Below, in pieces: positions 35,792-46,047 of a stretch of DNA of 64,000 bases; the stretch's first letter is position 1; every line of letters starts with the position of its first letter. A program made the translations under genes and the position numbers. Origin of the DNA: Tolypocladium sp. Sup5 PDA-1 (Eukaryota > Ascomycota > Sordariomycetes > Hypocreales > Ophiocordycipitaceae); NCBI GenBank assembly GCA_000750105.3, contig JPHH03000014.1:186001-250000 (forward strand), in the 5' to 3' direction. Under the pieces are notes generated by a model. The model saw only the letters and a list, made by a program, of their open reading frames with translations. It made no database searches and was not told the origin of the DNA.

Positions 35792-36865
35792 ATGACTGTC
35801 AAGGAGAAGCTGCGTATCTTTATGAACGTTCGAGGGAACCGCATGCGCCAGCGGGGCGAGAGAGACCATCCTCTCCCCAGCTCGACTAGGAATGCTCTAA
35901 CCGTCATTGTGGGCGAGTTCTGCGGGACGTTCATGTTCCTACTGCTCTCGTTCATTGGCGCTCAGACGGCACTGACCACAAACTCGCCCGGCGATCCAAA
36001 TGCTCCGCTGCTACCGTTCAGTCTCCTGTACATTGCCGCTTCCTTTGGCTCCGCCCTGGCTGTCAACGTCTGGATCTTCTTCCGCGTCACAGGAGGCATG
36101 TTCAACCCCGCTGTAAGTCATCGCCACCAGATAGTTGCCTTGTCTATGAGCAGAGATTAACTATGAGCAAAGGTTACCCTGGGTCTAGCCCTCGTCGGCG
36201 CCGTCAAGCCACTCCGAGCTCTCATGGTCTTCGTAACCCAGCTTGTGGCGGGTATTGCGGCTGCAGCAGTTGTGGATGGCCTTCTCCCTGGGCCCCTGGG
36301 TGTCGCTAACAAGCTGTCTAATGGGACAAACATTGCTCAGGGACTCTTTCTGGAGATGTTCCTCACGTCGCAGCTCGTGCTGACGGTGTACTTCCTGGCT
36401 GTCGAGAAGCACCGGGCCACGTTCCTCGCCCCCATCGGCATCGGCATCTCCGTCTTCATCGCCCACATCGCAGGGACCAACTACACGGGGACGTCGATCA
36501 ACCCTGCGCGGTCATTCGGCCCGGCCGTCATCACCGGCTTCGTGGGCTACCACTGGATCTACTGGCTGGGCCCCTTTATGGGTTCTGCTCTGGCATTTGC
36601 CGTTTACACTATCCTCAAGTGGCTGGACTACACCTCTGCCAACCCCGGCCAGGATGCGGACGATATTGAAAAGGGAAACAGGGCGGCCCTGGAGCAGACG
36701 ACTTCGATGAATGAGAAGAGGCACGCGGTCCCGAGCGATGCCGGTACCGGTGCCAGTGACCAGTTCCCCCTGAGGGAGCCGTCGACGCCGGGAACCCGGA
36801 AGGACAGCGTCCCCGGCGACCAACCTGTTACTCCCGGAGGGATGAGCAAGAACGGAGGTATTTAG
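35792..36865 (+). CDS. Aquaporin / MIP-family channel, 2 exons
   Basis: Membrane channel for water or small neutral solutes. Exons 35792-36112 and 36173-36865 join in phase (GMFNPA then VTLGLALVGA), giving 337 aa. Six hydrophobic segments and two half-helices are visible. The first NPA box is GGMFNPAV (about 105-108) and the second is TSINPARSFGPAV, with the Arg that lines the selectivity filter. The spacing between the second NPA and the following segment is short, as in orthodox aquaporins rather than aquaglyceroporins. The N-terminus is basic and cytosolic (VRGNRMRQRGERD). The C-terminal tail of about 80 residues is polar with several Ser/Thr-Pro sites. The intron (36113-36172) has a GTAAGT donor. 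Confidence 0.93.
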
Positions 36866-37219
36866 GTGCATTCTTTCGGAACCGGACTTGCACGTACCCT
36901 GACATGGGACTCGGAGTTGGGGGATACTTAATCATGGCGCCTGAACATGAAGTAGACAAGCGTTGGCAGCATCGAGGTGAGGTCACCTCAGGATTTGACC
37001 TTGATTCTAGCTTATTTCTAGGACATTAATTCAAGTAGCCTGCTTGTGGGAACAAGCTGTATTTATACTTCGTATTTAATCTCCTGGTCCCCTCTCAGGT
37101 TGCCTCGATATTTGGATGCCCGAATGCCACCCTGCCTCTCTGTGATATGGTCATCTGTTTTGCGAATTCTACATCAAAGCCACACCCCCCAACCTACATG
37201 ACAATTGAAACACTCTCAC
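36866..37219. other. Convergent intergenic region
   Basis: Holds the 3' ends of the aquaporin (+) and amidohydrolase (-) genes. AT-rich at 37.0-37.1 kb. Includes TACTTCGTA at 37066-37074. Confidence 0.5.
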
Positions 37220-38686
37220 CTACTCCAGCTCCTCTCCCCACGGCCCAATGCCGGGCCCCTTGAAGAGCTTCCCGCCCTTCCACACCCACACGATGTTGCT
37301 CTTCTTCTGCAGGACCTTGACATCCTCGACGGGGTTCTCCCACACGCCAATCATATCGGCCTCGTACCCGACCTTCAGCTGTCCAGTCTTGGGGGCCTGG
37401 CCCTTGACCGTTAGCGGTCCGTTGGCCGTCGCCGCCTTGATCGCCTCCAGGCTGCTCATGCCCGCCTGGACGGCGTAGTCGAGTTCGACGGCCATGTTGA
37501 AGCCTGGCGGCGTGTCCGTCCCCAGCGCAAAGGTCACGTCGGCTTCAATGGCCAGCCTGTACGCGTTGAGGTGGTTCGAGCCGCACAGCTTGGCCTTGTC
37601 CCAGATGATCTTGGGCAGGCCCTTTCCGCCGGTCTGGAGGAGCATGTCGACAATGGTGCGCGTGGCGACGTAGATGGTCCCCTTTTCCTTGATGAGGTCG
37701 ATGCACTCCTGGTCCGCGAAGGAGACGTGCTCGACGCTCGTCACCCCGGCGCGGACGGCCTGCAGGATGCCCGGCTTTCCGTGGACGTGCGCGGCTACTG
37801 CGCGCTCCATGCGGGACGCCTCGGACACGATGGCGTCAAGCTCCTCGGGGCTGAACTGCGCGTATAGGGGGTTGTCGTCGCGGGAGAGGACGCCCCCGGA
37901 GGCGAGGATCTTGATGCACTTTGCGCCGCGGCGGATCTGGAGGCGCACCCCCTTGCGGCACTCGTCCACGCCGTCGACGAGGCAGCTCATCGTGGTCCCA
38001 AAGTGGCCGGCCTTGACGGACCCGACGCCGAGGTTGAGGATGGCGTCTCCGGCCGGGAGCGCAAAGATGTCGCCGTGCCCGGCGAGCTGGCTGAGGCAGG
38101 CGCCCGCGCTGTACACGTTGGGCCCGACGATGGTGCCGTCCTCGATTGCCTTGGAGACCTCGCAGCCATAGCCCGCGACGTCTCGCAGCGAGGTGTAGCC
38201 GCGCTGAAGGGACTCCCAGCATCCCTTGGCCAGTCGCGCGCCGGCCGTGGCTGGATTGTCGGCGATGAAAGTCAGTCCCGTGGTGCCCTCTTGCTCGGCC
38301 GACTCATCGTTTTCACCCCCGAAATGGACGTGGACATCCCAAAGGCCAGGCATGAGGTACGGCACAGCGTGAACCTTGTGAGGCTGCCGGGTGTACTCTT
38401 TGGGCAGGTCGGCCTCCTTGCCGACCCAGGTGATGATCTTGTTCTCCGCGACGAGCGCGGCGTCCTCGATGGGCTCGCCGTCGCCCGGGATGAGCAGCTC
38501 GGCGGTCACTATGGTGTATGAGGTCTTTTTGGCCACTGATTCATCCTGGTCGTCTTCATGACGAGACGGAGCAGAGCTCCTGGTCCGGACGGCGATGCCC
38601 AGGCCAGTAGAGTAGATGCGGCTGGGCAGCTCCTCGGGGGAGTCACCAGCAGGCTCAGGGTAGTGCGGGATCACGCGTCTCGTCAT
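37220..38686 (-). CDS. Amidohydrolase, ochratoxinase-like
   Basis: Single exon, 488 aa from the first ATG. A binuclear-metal amidohydrolase that cleaves amide bonds. Metal ligands are seen as HVHFGG (H119, H121), the lysine of KILASGG (about K259, expected to be carboxylated), AHVHG (H300 or H302), EHVSF (H320) and GTDTPP (D391). Long stretches such as LLIPGDGEP, GYGCEVSKAIEDGTIVGPN, AGHGDIFALPAG, RDDNPLYAQFSPEEL and the ending GKLFKGPGIGPWGE are those I associate with the fungal ochratoxin-hydrolysing amidohydrolase of Aspergillus niger. Unlike a secreted enzyme, no signal peptide is visible: the first 55 residues are polar (ending HEDDQDESVAKK). The natural substrate is unknown; prolidase-like or other aryl-amide cleavage is equally possible. 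Confidence 0.85.
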   Translation of the reverse strand: MTRRVIPHYPEPAGDSPEELPSRIYSTGLGIAVRTRSSAPSRHEDDQDESVAKKTSYTIVTAELLIPGDGEPIEDAALVAENKIITWVGKEADLPKEYTRQPHKVHAVPYLMPGLWDVHVHFGGENDESAEQEGTTGLTFIADNPATAGARLAKGCWESLQRGYTSLRDVAGYGCEVSKAIEDGTIVGPNVYSAGACLSQLAGHGDIFALPAGDAILNLGVGSVKAGHFGTTMSCLVDGVDECRKGVRLQIRRGAKCIKILASGGVLSRDDNPLYAQFSPEELDAIVSEASRMERAVAAHVHGKPGILQAVRAGVTSVEHVSFADQECIDLIKEKGTIYVATRTIVDMLLQTGGKGLPKIIWDKAKLCGSNHLNAYRLAIEADVTFALGTDTPPGFNMAVELDYAVQAGMSSLEAIKAATANGPLTVKGQAPKTGQLKVGYEADMIGVWENPVEDVKVLQKKSNIVWVWKGGKLFKGPGIGPWGEELE

Positions 38687-40616
38687 TGTCAATGCTTTGT
38701 GAGTTTATACAGATATATGTTATATGCAGGTTGTTTAAGCAATTAGCTCTCTAAAGCCAGGAAATGAAGCAGAGTAAGAAGGATAAGCAAGAAAGAGCTG
38801 CCTCGCGGGCGGCTTCAAGTAGCAACCAGCTTCGGCGAGCGGGGGGCCGACCCAAGCTCACGGCGTTACTCGTTCGGGAAGGTCGCTGACCCTGGGTCCG
38901 GGGTTATCGGGCCCGGGGCATCGGCATGGTCCCGACTTCACCTCCGTTTGCCGTTGATCGAGAATCCTGGGGAGCGTGTCAAATGCAGAGCTAGCACAAT
39001 GCCGCGTCGCGGACGTGAAGATTTCAGAAGACAGCACTCCGTACTCCGTAGAGAGGAGCCCCTAATGCAGTTGCTGGACACTGTCAGGATGGGAAGGGGT
39101 TCAGGTACTTCGTACAGCCCATGTCGGCGGTCGCCGTGAGTGGGGCCGCGTCCCGTACCCGAGGCCCGCAGCTCGCCCACGTCAACTCTTCAAGGTAAGG
39201 CGGTCACGATTCAACGACAGTCCAGTTACCCGCGTGACAACAGTGGCGTTTGGTGCCATTAAGCTGTGCTGAACTTGCCCGTTTTCTTGACATTGAGCGT
39301 CTCTTTGCACCCTGCGCCGAGTCCATGGAGGTCCGACAAGCTTCGGGTACCTGAGCCGTAGGCAGACAGGGGTGCCGGATCATGCCGCACGTGGCACGAC
39401 AGCCCATCTTCCACAAAGCCCAAGTTCGGCAACTCGTTGCTTTGAGAGTTCAAGAACGGGAGAAGCCCTGTTCACGATGAGTGGCACAGGATCCTGAACA
39501 ATTAATCTCGTCTTATCACAACTCGGCGGGGCTGGCTGATGCCAGAAGAATGTGTGTGTAGGTGAGTGCAGCGAGCCTAAGGCTGCGGCAACTCCAAATG
39601 CAAGAAAGCTTGACGTCCCGAGATAATGATAGTCATTCCTGAGTTGTCCCGGGCGGAGACGTGAGGGGTATTCTATCATCTATGTCTATGTGCTTTATGA
39701 TCATGGCGTCATTGCTGACGCTTCTCATAGACTGAGACACGGCGACAGTGCACCGCCGTAGTTCAGCCACCTTGCAGAAACTCTTCCTGCCGCTGGAAAT
39801 CGTGCCAAGAGACAGCCGGAGTATCGCGACAAGTCTCGGCTCATCGCCGTGGTCCGTGATTCGAGTGGTCATGATATTGATCCCGTCAGCGCACGAACAT
39901 ATCCAGCCGCAACGCCCCCTGCCGGCAGCTAAGAAGGGAAACCAATACCTTTCATTTAAGGCCACCGGCAGTTGGTGCCCGATAACCCCTCAAAAAGAAC
40001 CGGTCAGAGATGGCTTCTTCTCAGGTTTGGCAATAAGATTACTATCACAACTACCCACACATCTCATGCCGCGGCTGATCAACGTCAAGAGCTTACCACA
40101 ATATGCCTGGGTACCCGAATAAGCTTACATCCGTGGCGTCCTCTCCTCACACGGGGATCGCGGAATACGAACAAGTAAAGCTTTCATTGGGCTTGCAGCC
40201 ATGCCCTTGACAGCCGACCGGACTTCATACATGAGCTGAGCGAACTGATCAGACACCGATTGGCGCGCTGTGCCGTCCTCACGCAGTTCATGCCGTCTCT
40301 CATGCGCAGACGGCCCGTATGCCCACGCCTCGGTCATCCGGTGAGCATCAGCTCGGCTTGGCACTTCTGATGTGCGTCTGGTGATGAGGCCCAGGGAATT
40401 GAAGCGCGGGGATGGCTGGCTGAAATGCAGCTTCGCGAGGGCGGAAGGCTGCACCACGGGACGTTGCTCGAGTATGAATTGCAAGGTCTGAACCCGATTC
40501 TGGAGCTAGACAGACAACGCTCAAGTTTCTGATCTCTCGCTCAAGCTTCTGCTCTCTCGCTCAACTCGACTCTTCTACGACAAGTCTACATAAACGCCGT
40601 CCAAAGTCTCTCCACC
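38687..40616. other. Intergenic
   Basis: 1.9 kb between the amidohydrolase (-) and the secreted protein (+), which are divergent. Carries two TACTCCGTA/TACTTCGTA 9-mers at 39.0-39.1 kb. A 119-codon open frame on the minus strand at 40125-40484 has no recognisable domain. Confidence 0.45.
40518..40570. repeat. 20-bp direct repeat in leader of secreted protein gene
   Basis: Two full near-identical units starting CGCTCAAG and ending TCTCT at 40518-40537 and 40538-40557 (two mismatches), plus a partial third. It ends about 45 nt before the start codon at 40617, so it is probably in the 5' UTR or core promoter. Confidence 0.75.
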
Positions 40617-41051
40617 ATGCTCGTCAACCACATCCTCGCCTTCACGGCCCTCGCCAGCCTCGGCGCTGCGCAAACCGCCGGATACGGCCGACCCTGCGGC
40701 TTGAAGATTGCTCCATGCCCCGAGGACAGCATTTGCAAGCCAGACTCGCCTAAATGCACCGACCTCAACGTCTGTAAAGGCACCTGTGTCCTCAGAAACA
40801 CGTACCCTCCCTGCGGCGGCCACCGACCCTACCCGCATAAATGCGACGGCAAGTCGGAGTGCCGCGACGACCCGCGGCACCCCGACGGCTGCGGTCTTGC
40901 CTGCGACAAGCCAGGCATCTGCATCCCCAAGAACCCCCCGCGCTGCGGCAAGTATATCAGTTGCCCCAAGAGGCTGTACTGCTACGATGACCCGAGGGAT
41001 AAATGTGTTCCGAAGAAGGGTGGTGCGGAATGCCCCGGCATTTGCTTGTAA
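40617..41051 (+). CDS. Small secreted cysteine-rich protein (18 Cys)
   Basis: 144 aa, single exon. It has a clear signal peptide (MLVNHILAFTALASLGAA, likely cut before QTAGYG), and the mature part of about 126 aa holds all 18 cysteines, an even number suited to nine disulfides. Two halves look related: GRPCGLKIAPCPE...CTDLNVCKGTCV, and later CGKYISCPKRLYCYDDP...KGGAECPGICL, each with C-P then C..D and ending G-[TI]-C. The middle contains CDGKSECRDDPRHPDGCG. Proteins of this pattern are widespread and uncharacterised in filamentous ascomycetes. Roles as an effector, cell-wall or antimicrobial protein are possible but not shown. No GPI or membrane segment at the C-terminus. Confidence 0.85.
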   Translation: MLVNHILAFTALASLGAAQTAGYGRPCGLKIAPCPEDSICKPDSPKCTDLNVCKGTCVLRNTYPPCGGHRPYPHKCDGKSECRDDPRHPDGCGLACDKPGICIPKNPPRCGKYISCPKRLYCYDDPRDKCVPKKGGAECPGICL

Positions 41052-41206
41052 GGAACTCAAGCATCTGTGGACGAGAGGACGTTCTGGACAGGGGACTGTC
41101 TCTGGTTTTCTTTAATCGAGTATGGACGAATGAGAAAATTTAAAACCCAAAACAAGGTCTAATTGAAAGCCTATTGTCTCCTCTATTTCAATTTTATGCA
41201 TATCCG

Positions 41207-42685
41207 TCATGCCTGCACCGCTGTGTAAGGCGTCCCGTACGGCTCCAGGTTGATACCCTCAATGTCTATGTACCCGTACTTGGAGCCGTCGTCGTTGGCC
41301 GCCATCGCCTGCCCCCATTTCTGCATGGACTCGTCAAAGGCTTCCTTGTGGTCTTCTCTGCTTAGGTCCAGAGGCTCCTTATTCTTGCCGACCGTGCGAA
41401 TTCTAAGGGTGATGGCTGTCAGCTTTCTCGTCTCGACTCTCAGTGAGCATGGCGGCGCCACTTACTGTGTCCCGGCCGCGACGTTCGTCACGCCAAAGTC
41501 TCCCTCGTCCAGCAAGTAGTCAATCGCACCGCCAACACTCCCATCCAGGATCTTCTGCGGCAGGTCGAACTCGTGGCACGCGGGACGCCCCAGTCCCACG
41601 CCGTGGACCGTGTCCAGCGCGCCGACCATGCCGTCCACCGTCCGCAGCCCTCCGGTGACGTAGGCCTTCGTCCTGTTCAGCTCCGGGAGGATCATGTCGG
41701 CGAACTCGAGGAAGAAGGCCTCGCGCTTCCGGGTCGACTCGCGCGTGTGCTTGAAGGCGAGCTCCTGGTACGTGCCGCCCGACAGCTCCACGAAGTCGAA
41801 GCCGTGCTGCTCGAGCGCGGCGCAGAGTGTCCTGCAGTCCTCGGTCGAGAAGCCGCCGCTCTGGAACTCGACGCTGTTGACCTTGATGCCCAGACTGAAG
41901 GACTTGTCCGGCACGCGCGCGCGGATGGCGTCGCTGATGTCGAAGATGATGCGCGCGCGGTTGAGCACCGAGCCGCCGTACTGGTCTGTCCGCTTGTTCG
42001 TCGACGGCGCGAGGAACTGGGCCAAGAGGTATCCGCTGCCGCCTCTGTAAGCACACAGCCTTTTGCTTCGTTACGTTCAAGGGCGAATCACTTACTGGGC
42101 GCCGTGTAGTTGAACACCGTCATAGCCTGCCTTATAGAGGTACTCGGCGGCGTGGGCGAAGCCGTCGATGACAGCATCAAAGTCCCTCTTCTCCATCGGC
42201 CGCGGCTTGGCAAACTGCATGCCCATCACCTGGCCCTCGAGCTGCACATCGCTCGCCGAGATGGGGTGCTTCTGGATATCTTCCGACACCTGCCGCCCCG
42301 GATGGCTGAGCTGCGCGACGATGAGGCTGCCGTGCTCCTTGGCCGCAGCGCCCAGCTTCTTGAATGCATCGAACCGATCTCCAGAAAAGGGGGCGTCGCG
42401 AGGAACGATGGGGTTTCCGGCCGCTTCCAGCTGGTCGTACTCGATCATTACGTTGCCGGTCAGAATGAGCCCGAAGCCGCCCTCGCCCCAACGCCGGTAC
42501 ACGTTGATGAGCTCGTTTGATGGCACGCCGCGCCTTTCCAGGTTCTTGGGGTCCCAGGACGACAGCCGCTCCGTCATGGCCGCCTTCAGAAAGCGGTTCT
42601 TGGCCGTCTTGCCGCTGAACTCGAACTTGAGCGGCTGGGCGAGCGGCGAAGGGTCGGTCTTTGGGGCGGAGAATCGTCGCGTCAT
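41207..42685 (-). CDS. Old Yellow Enzyme-type NADH:flavin oxidoreductase, 3 exons
   Basis: FMN-dependent ene-reductase/NADPH dehydrogenase barrel. Minus-strand exons 42096-42685, 41466-42035 and 41207-41402 give 451 aa. The start is MTRRFSAPKTDPSP. Barrel motifs: KNRFLKAAMTERLSS, GGFGLILTGNVMI, LIVAQLSHPGRQ, AGYDGVQLHGAHGYLLAQFL, NKRTDQYGGS and AYVTGGLRT. The first acceptor was chosen at 42035 because it restores the catalytic pair H-G-A-H; an acceptor 9 nt earlier would also be in frame (see findings). Intron 2 (41403-41465) joins AAGTQ to IRTVGKN. No targeting signal seen, so it is likely cytosolic. Neighbours (amidohydrolase, DsbA-like protein) suggest small-molecule or stress metabolism, but no pathway can be named. 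Confidence 0.9.
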
Positions 42686-43767
42686 GGTGCTGGAGGTGAG
42701 TGGACTTTGCTACAGTGGAAGATCCAGTGCCGGTTGTTGATGGTGCGATTTGGAGACAAGTGTGCGCTGGTCTGGCAGTGGACTAGGCTTATAAGTTGTC
42801 TATGCTCTGTATGAGCTATGTCGATCCATCTCATCTATATCCGCAGGAAGTCTCCGCGGCGAACATGATTGGTAATTCATCGATGAATTGAATCGCAACA
42901 TCGGCAACCAGGGTCAGGTCCGGGTGGATCAAGATCCCCAGTGTACTGCTAGTCTGTACGTAGAGGTTCAGTCTGGATCTCATCAGCAACAGTCATGGCG
43001 TCATGAATCTGGGCCTGCCTGTGGAGCATCAGTGACATGTCCGCCGGGAGACCAGGCACTTGCGGGATTGGCTCGGGCGCCATCTCCACTCGTCGTATTT
43101 CTAATTCGACTTGCAGAAGTTGCGCGCGATGTTTCATAGCATCGAGGGCAAAAGAAGTCAACAGAGCCCCCGGTCGTGTCCAAGTACTGGTATCTATGTA
43201 CCGGACATGCAGCTGTCCAGAGCTTCTTTCACACGGTGGGCAATCCTTCTTTGCAAGCCCGAAGTCGAGGAACCACGCTGGCAGACGGGACGAGGCCCGA
43301 GGCTGCATGGATGGAGTCATAATGGCGTACGAAGTAGACAAGGAGTCAACCAGTATCCATGTTCGTAGCAATCCTCCGCTTCCCCGGCCCCATCTGAGGA
43401 CTGAGATTGCGGCAGCTCGGCAGATGAAGGAGACGAGATCCAAGAACCTTCACCCCCGAGGCTCGGCCTTCGGTCTTTGCGTCTTCCTCCTCCCTCGCTC
43501 CCGTCGGGCCCTCCGCTGGCGCCGGAGCAGCCCCACTCTTTTTATCCCCCACCCCGGGCAGCCGATTGCACCGATTTCCAATGTGGGAGCCCCCGGGACC
43601 ATTAATAATTGCCGCATCGACAAGCTGCCTGCTGAGCGCTGACAGATTCTACATAAAAGCTATGGTTTCATTAAAAAATGACTGCAGCGGTGAGTCAACC
43701 GGGCAGCCGTCTTTTCATCTTTGCGGAACATTGAACTCCCCGCAAGTCCGAGCCCGTATTCAACACC
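42686..43767. other. Divergent intergenic region
   Basis: 1.1 kb shared promoter space for the OYE-type gene (-) and the FrnE-like gene (+). Contains TACGAAGTA at 43328-43336. Open frames here look random. Confidence 0.5.
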
Positions 43768-44463
43768 ATGACCAACTTCCGCATCACCGTCACCTCGGAC
43801 ACCGTCTGCCCCTGGTGCTACGTCGGCCGCCGGCAGCTCCAGCGCGCGCAGCAGCTCTGGCTGCAGAAGCACCCCGACAGCGGCGACACCTTCTCCGTCA
43901 GCTACGCGCCCTACCAGCTGCAGCCGGCGTGGCCCCGGGGCCCGGGCGCGAGCATGGACAAGCAGCAGTTCTACAACGAGCGGTTCGGCCCCGCGCGCAC
44001 CGAGATGATCCACCGGCGGCTCGCGCAGGTCGGCCAGCAGACGGGCATCGACTTCAAGTTCGGCGGCCGCGTGGGCAACTCGCGCGACTCGCACCGGCTG
44101 GTGCACCTGGCCAAGACGTACGGCAACGAGGTCGAGCTCAAGACCATCGACGGGCTGTTTGCCGCCTACTTTGAGCATGAGAGGGACATCACCGCCCATG
44201 AGACGCTCAAGGACGTTGCGGCCAAGGCTGGCATCCCCGCCGACGAGTTCCAGCGGGCCATTGTCGACAGCGACGCTGGCGGCCCAGAGGTCGACAAGGC
44301 GGCGGACGCGGCGAGGCAGTCCGGTGTCAGCGGCGTGCCGGATTACCGCGTCCAGGACCGCTTCAGGTTAAACGGCGCGAGGGAGCCGGCCGAGTTTGTC
44401 CGCGTCTTTGAAAAGGTCAAGGCTCTGGAGCGGGGAGAGGAGGTCTTTGATGACGAGGAGTAA
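43768..44463 (+). CDS. FrnE-like DsbA-family oxidoreductase
   Basis: 231 aa, single exon. Thioredoxin-fold protein of the DsbA/FrnE type. The redox motif CPWC is at residues 14-17 (SDTVCPWCYVGRR), directly after the first strand. A helical insert with NSRDSHRLVHLAKTYG follows, then the cis-proline loop VSGVPDYRVQDRFRLNGA near residue 195. No signal peptide is visible, so unlike bacterial DsbA it is probably cytosolic, where relatives act as dithiol oxidoreductases or glutathione-dependent isomerases. It lies divergent to the OYE-type gene with a common promoter region. The sequence is GC-rich, as the neighbours are. Confidence 0.92.
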   Translation: MTNFRITVTSDTVCPWCYVGRRQLQRAQQLWLQKHPDSGDTFSVSYAPYQLQPAWPRGPGASMDKQQFYNERFGPARTEMIHRRLAQVGQQTGIDFKFGGRVGNSRDSHRLVHLAKTYGNEVELKTIDGLFAAYFEHERDITAHETLKDVAAKAGIPADEFQRAIVDSDAGGPEVDKAADAARQSGVSGVPDYRVQDRFRLNGAREPAEFVRVFEKVKALERGEEVFDDEE

Positions 44464-44559
44464 ATAAGGTCGAATATGCCAACGGAGCGTTATTCCTATA
44501 GCTGCAACTAGGAGGCTGCCACCATCATAATACCAACTCAACGCAAGGCTTACCCAAGA

Positions 44560-46047
44560 TTAATGATCCCTTGACCGAAAGACAACCTCGGTCCGTCTCT
44601 CAAACACGTCATCCCACAGCTTGTGCCCGTCAAACCCTGGTACGTGGAAGAGCACTCCCAGCTCCTGGCTGGTCCACCAGCTGGCTCTGTCCATGTTGCC
44701 CGACCCCAGCACCAGATACTCGCTGTCCACCAGGGTCATCTTGATGTGGCTGAATACCGGCTCGTCGTCCTCCCCCTTCCTGCTGGCCAGCGGCTTGTAG
44801 TACAGGATTTCTAGCTTTCCTGGCGTGACGGATTGAGCTTCGAGATCAGGCGGCTGTTTCGGCATCTGCAATTGCTGGTACTTTTTGACGAGTTTATTGA
44901 TGCATCTTGCCGTTGTAGTCCCGGCCGTGACGAGTTGCTCAATCAGCATCATGCCCTTGCTTGTCCTGATCTGTACGTCAACCCCACGGGCCAGTGCCGC
45001 CAGCAACGCGTCCAGAACCGCCCACGACGTGAGGTTGGGCGTCAAGATTGTGATTTCCCGGCGTGCATTGGCGAACAGTGTGAGCAAAGCGGCGTTGAGC
45101 GGTGTCATTGGCGGGTTGGACTGGGACAGGAAGGGAAAGAAGCTGAATCTGGGGTTTCGATGGTGCGATGACGGGAGCAGTATCGTCGGCACAGGTGCTG
45201 AGAAGGAGAATCTGAGGGACTGCGTCGCCGACACCTCGTCTCCTCTGATCATGCCTGTGCTGCTCGTCGCGGAATCCAGCGTCTGCGAGTCTCCCTCTTG
45301 CGCGCGAATAGAGTCTCCTCGCGTCTCCGGGAGACGGCCGTTGGTGCTGGCGTTGGGCCCTGATACGTTGGGCCCTGATCCGGTGCCCCAGACCCTCTCG
45401 TGGAAGGTTAGCAGCCTCGACACGACATCTCCCTCGATCTCGACGCATCCCTCGAACCAGCGTTCCCAGCTGACATTGCAGCTTGGCACAAAAGCCCTGG
45501 TCCCGTCAACGACGACATACTTTGGGTGCATGACGCTCAGCGGGGTGAAGAAGAGGCTCTTGACCGTCATCTCGATGCCGCCGTGTCTGAGCGTCCGCTC
45601 ATCCGGGAGGCCCAGCTTTGCCCATTGCGCCGGCGGATAGACGTGGCCATCTCGGGACGATGTGTGGAACAGCTTCTGAAGGAGCCCTCTGGAGGAGAAT
45701 CCGACGGTAACGCGCAGCGGGGACACGGCCCCTTGGTGTTGTGCGCGAGACGACGCGAGCTGAAGCAGGGTCTCCCGGAGGGCATCCAGGGTGGGCGAGG
45801 CAGCCCAGTAGCAGGTGACGAAATGGACCGAGTGCTTGGCCGCCGATATGGCTGGGAGCAGAGCGCGCGTGTATATGGAATAGCCAGTGCCGACATACAG
45901 CGACCTCGGCACGCTGGTGGTGATGAGCGAGTCGAGGTTGGTGACGTGGTGGTTGGGGAAGTCGTTGGCCTGTTCAGACCGATGTGATGCGAGCAGCTCT
46001 TTCCACGGCTTCACGAATGAGGCTGGGAACTCGGCTGGAGCCGTCAT
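44560..46047 (-). CDS. Phospholipase D-like protein with two HKD motifs
   Basis: 495 aa, single exon. Phospholipase D superfamily proteins hydrolyse phosphodiester bonds through two HxKxxxxD motifs that meet in one active site. Both are present: MHPKYVVVDGTRAF (H174, K176, D181), followed by SCNVSWERW, and SHIKMTLVDSEYLVLGSGN (H434, K436, D441), followed by MDRASWWTSQE. Between the halves lies a low-complexity Ser/Thr/Asn/Gly-rich stretch (about residues 215-290). No signal peptide or PX/PH domain is visible, so it belongs to the small PLD-like group rather than to the large signalling PLDs. Substrate (phospholipid, cardiolipin or nucleic acid) cannot be told. The 3' end faces the FrnE-like gene across about 100 nt. 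Confidence 0.9.
   Translation of the reverse strand: MTAPAEFPASFVKPWKELLASHRSEQANDFPNHHVTNLDSLITTSVPRSLYVGTGYSIYTRALLPAISAAKHSVHFVTCYWAASPTLDALRETLLQLASSRAQHQGAVSPLRVTVGFSSRGLLQKLFHTSSRDGHVYPPAQWAKLGLPDERTLRHGGIEMTVKSLFFTPLSVMHPKYVVVDGTRAFVPSCNVSWERWFEGCVEIEGDVVSRLLTFHERVWGTGSGPNVSGPNASTNGRLPETRGDSIRAQEGDSQTLDSATSSTGMIRGDEVSATQSLRFSFSAPVPTILLPSSHHRNPRFSFFPFLSQSNPPMTPLNAALLTLFANARREITILTPNLTSWAVLDALLAALARGVDVQIRTSKGMMLIEQLVTAGTTTARCINKLVKKYQQLQMPKQPPDLEAQSVTPGKLEILYYKPLASRKGEDDEPVFSHIKMTLVDSEYLVLGSGNMDRASWWTSQELGVLFHVPGFDGHKLWDDVFERRTEVVFRSRDH

Noticed and set aside
42036..42044. Acceptor 9 nt upstream as the main OYE splice site
   Set aside because: It would break the catalytic H-G-A-H motif; kept only as a possible alternative.
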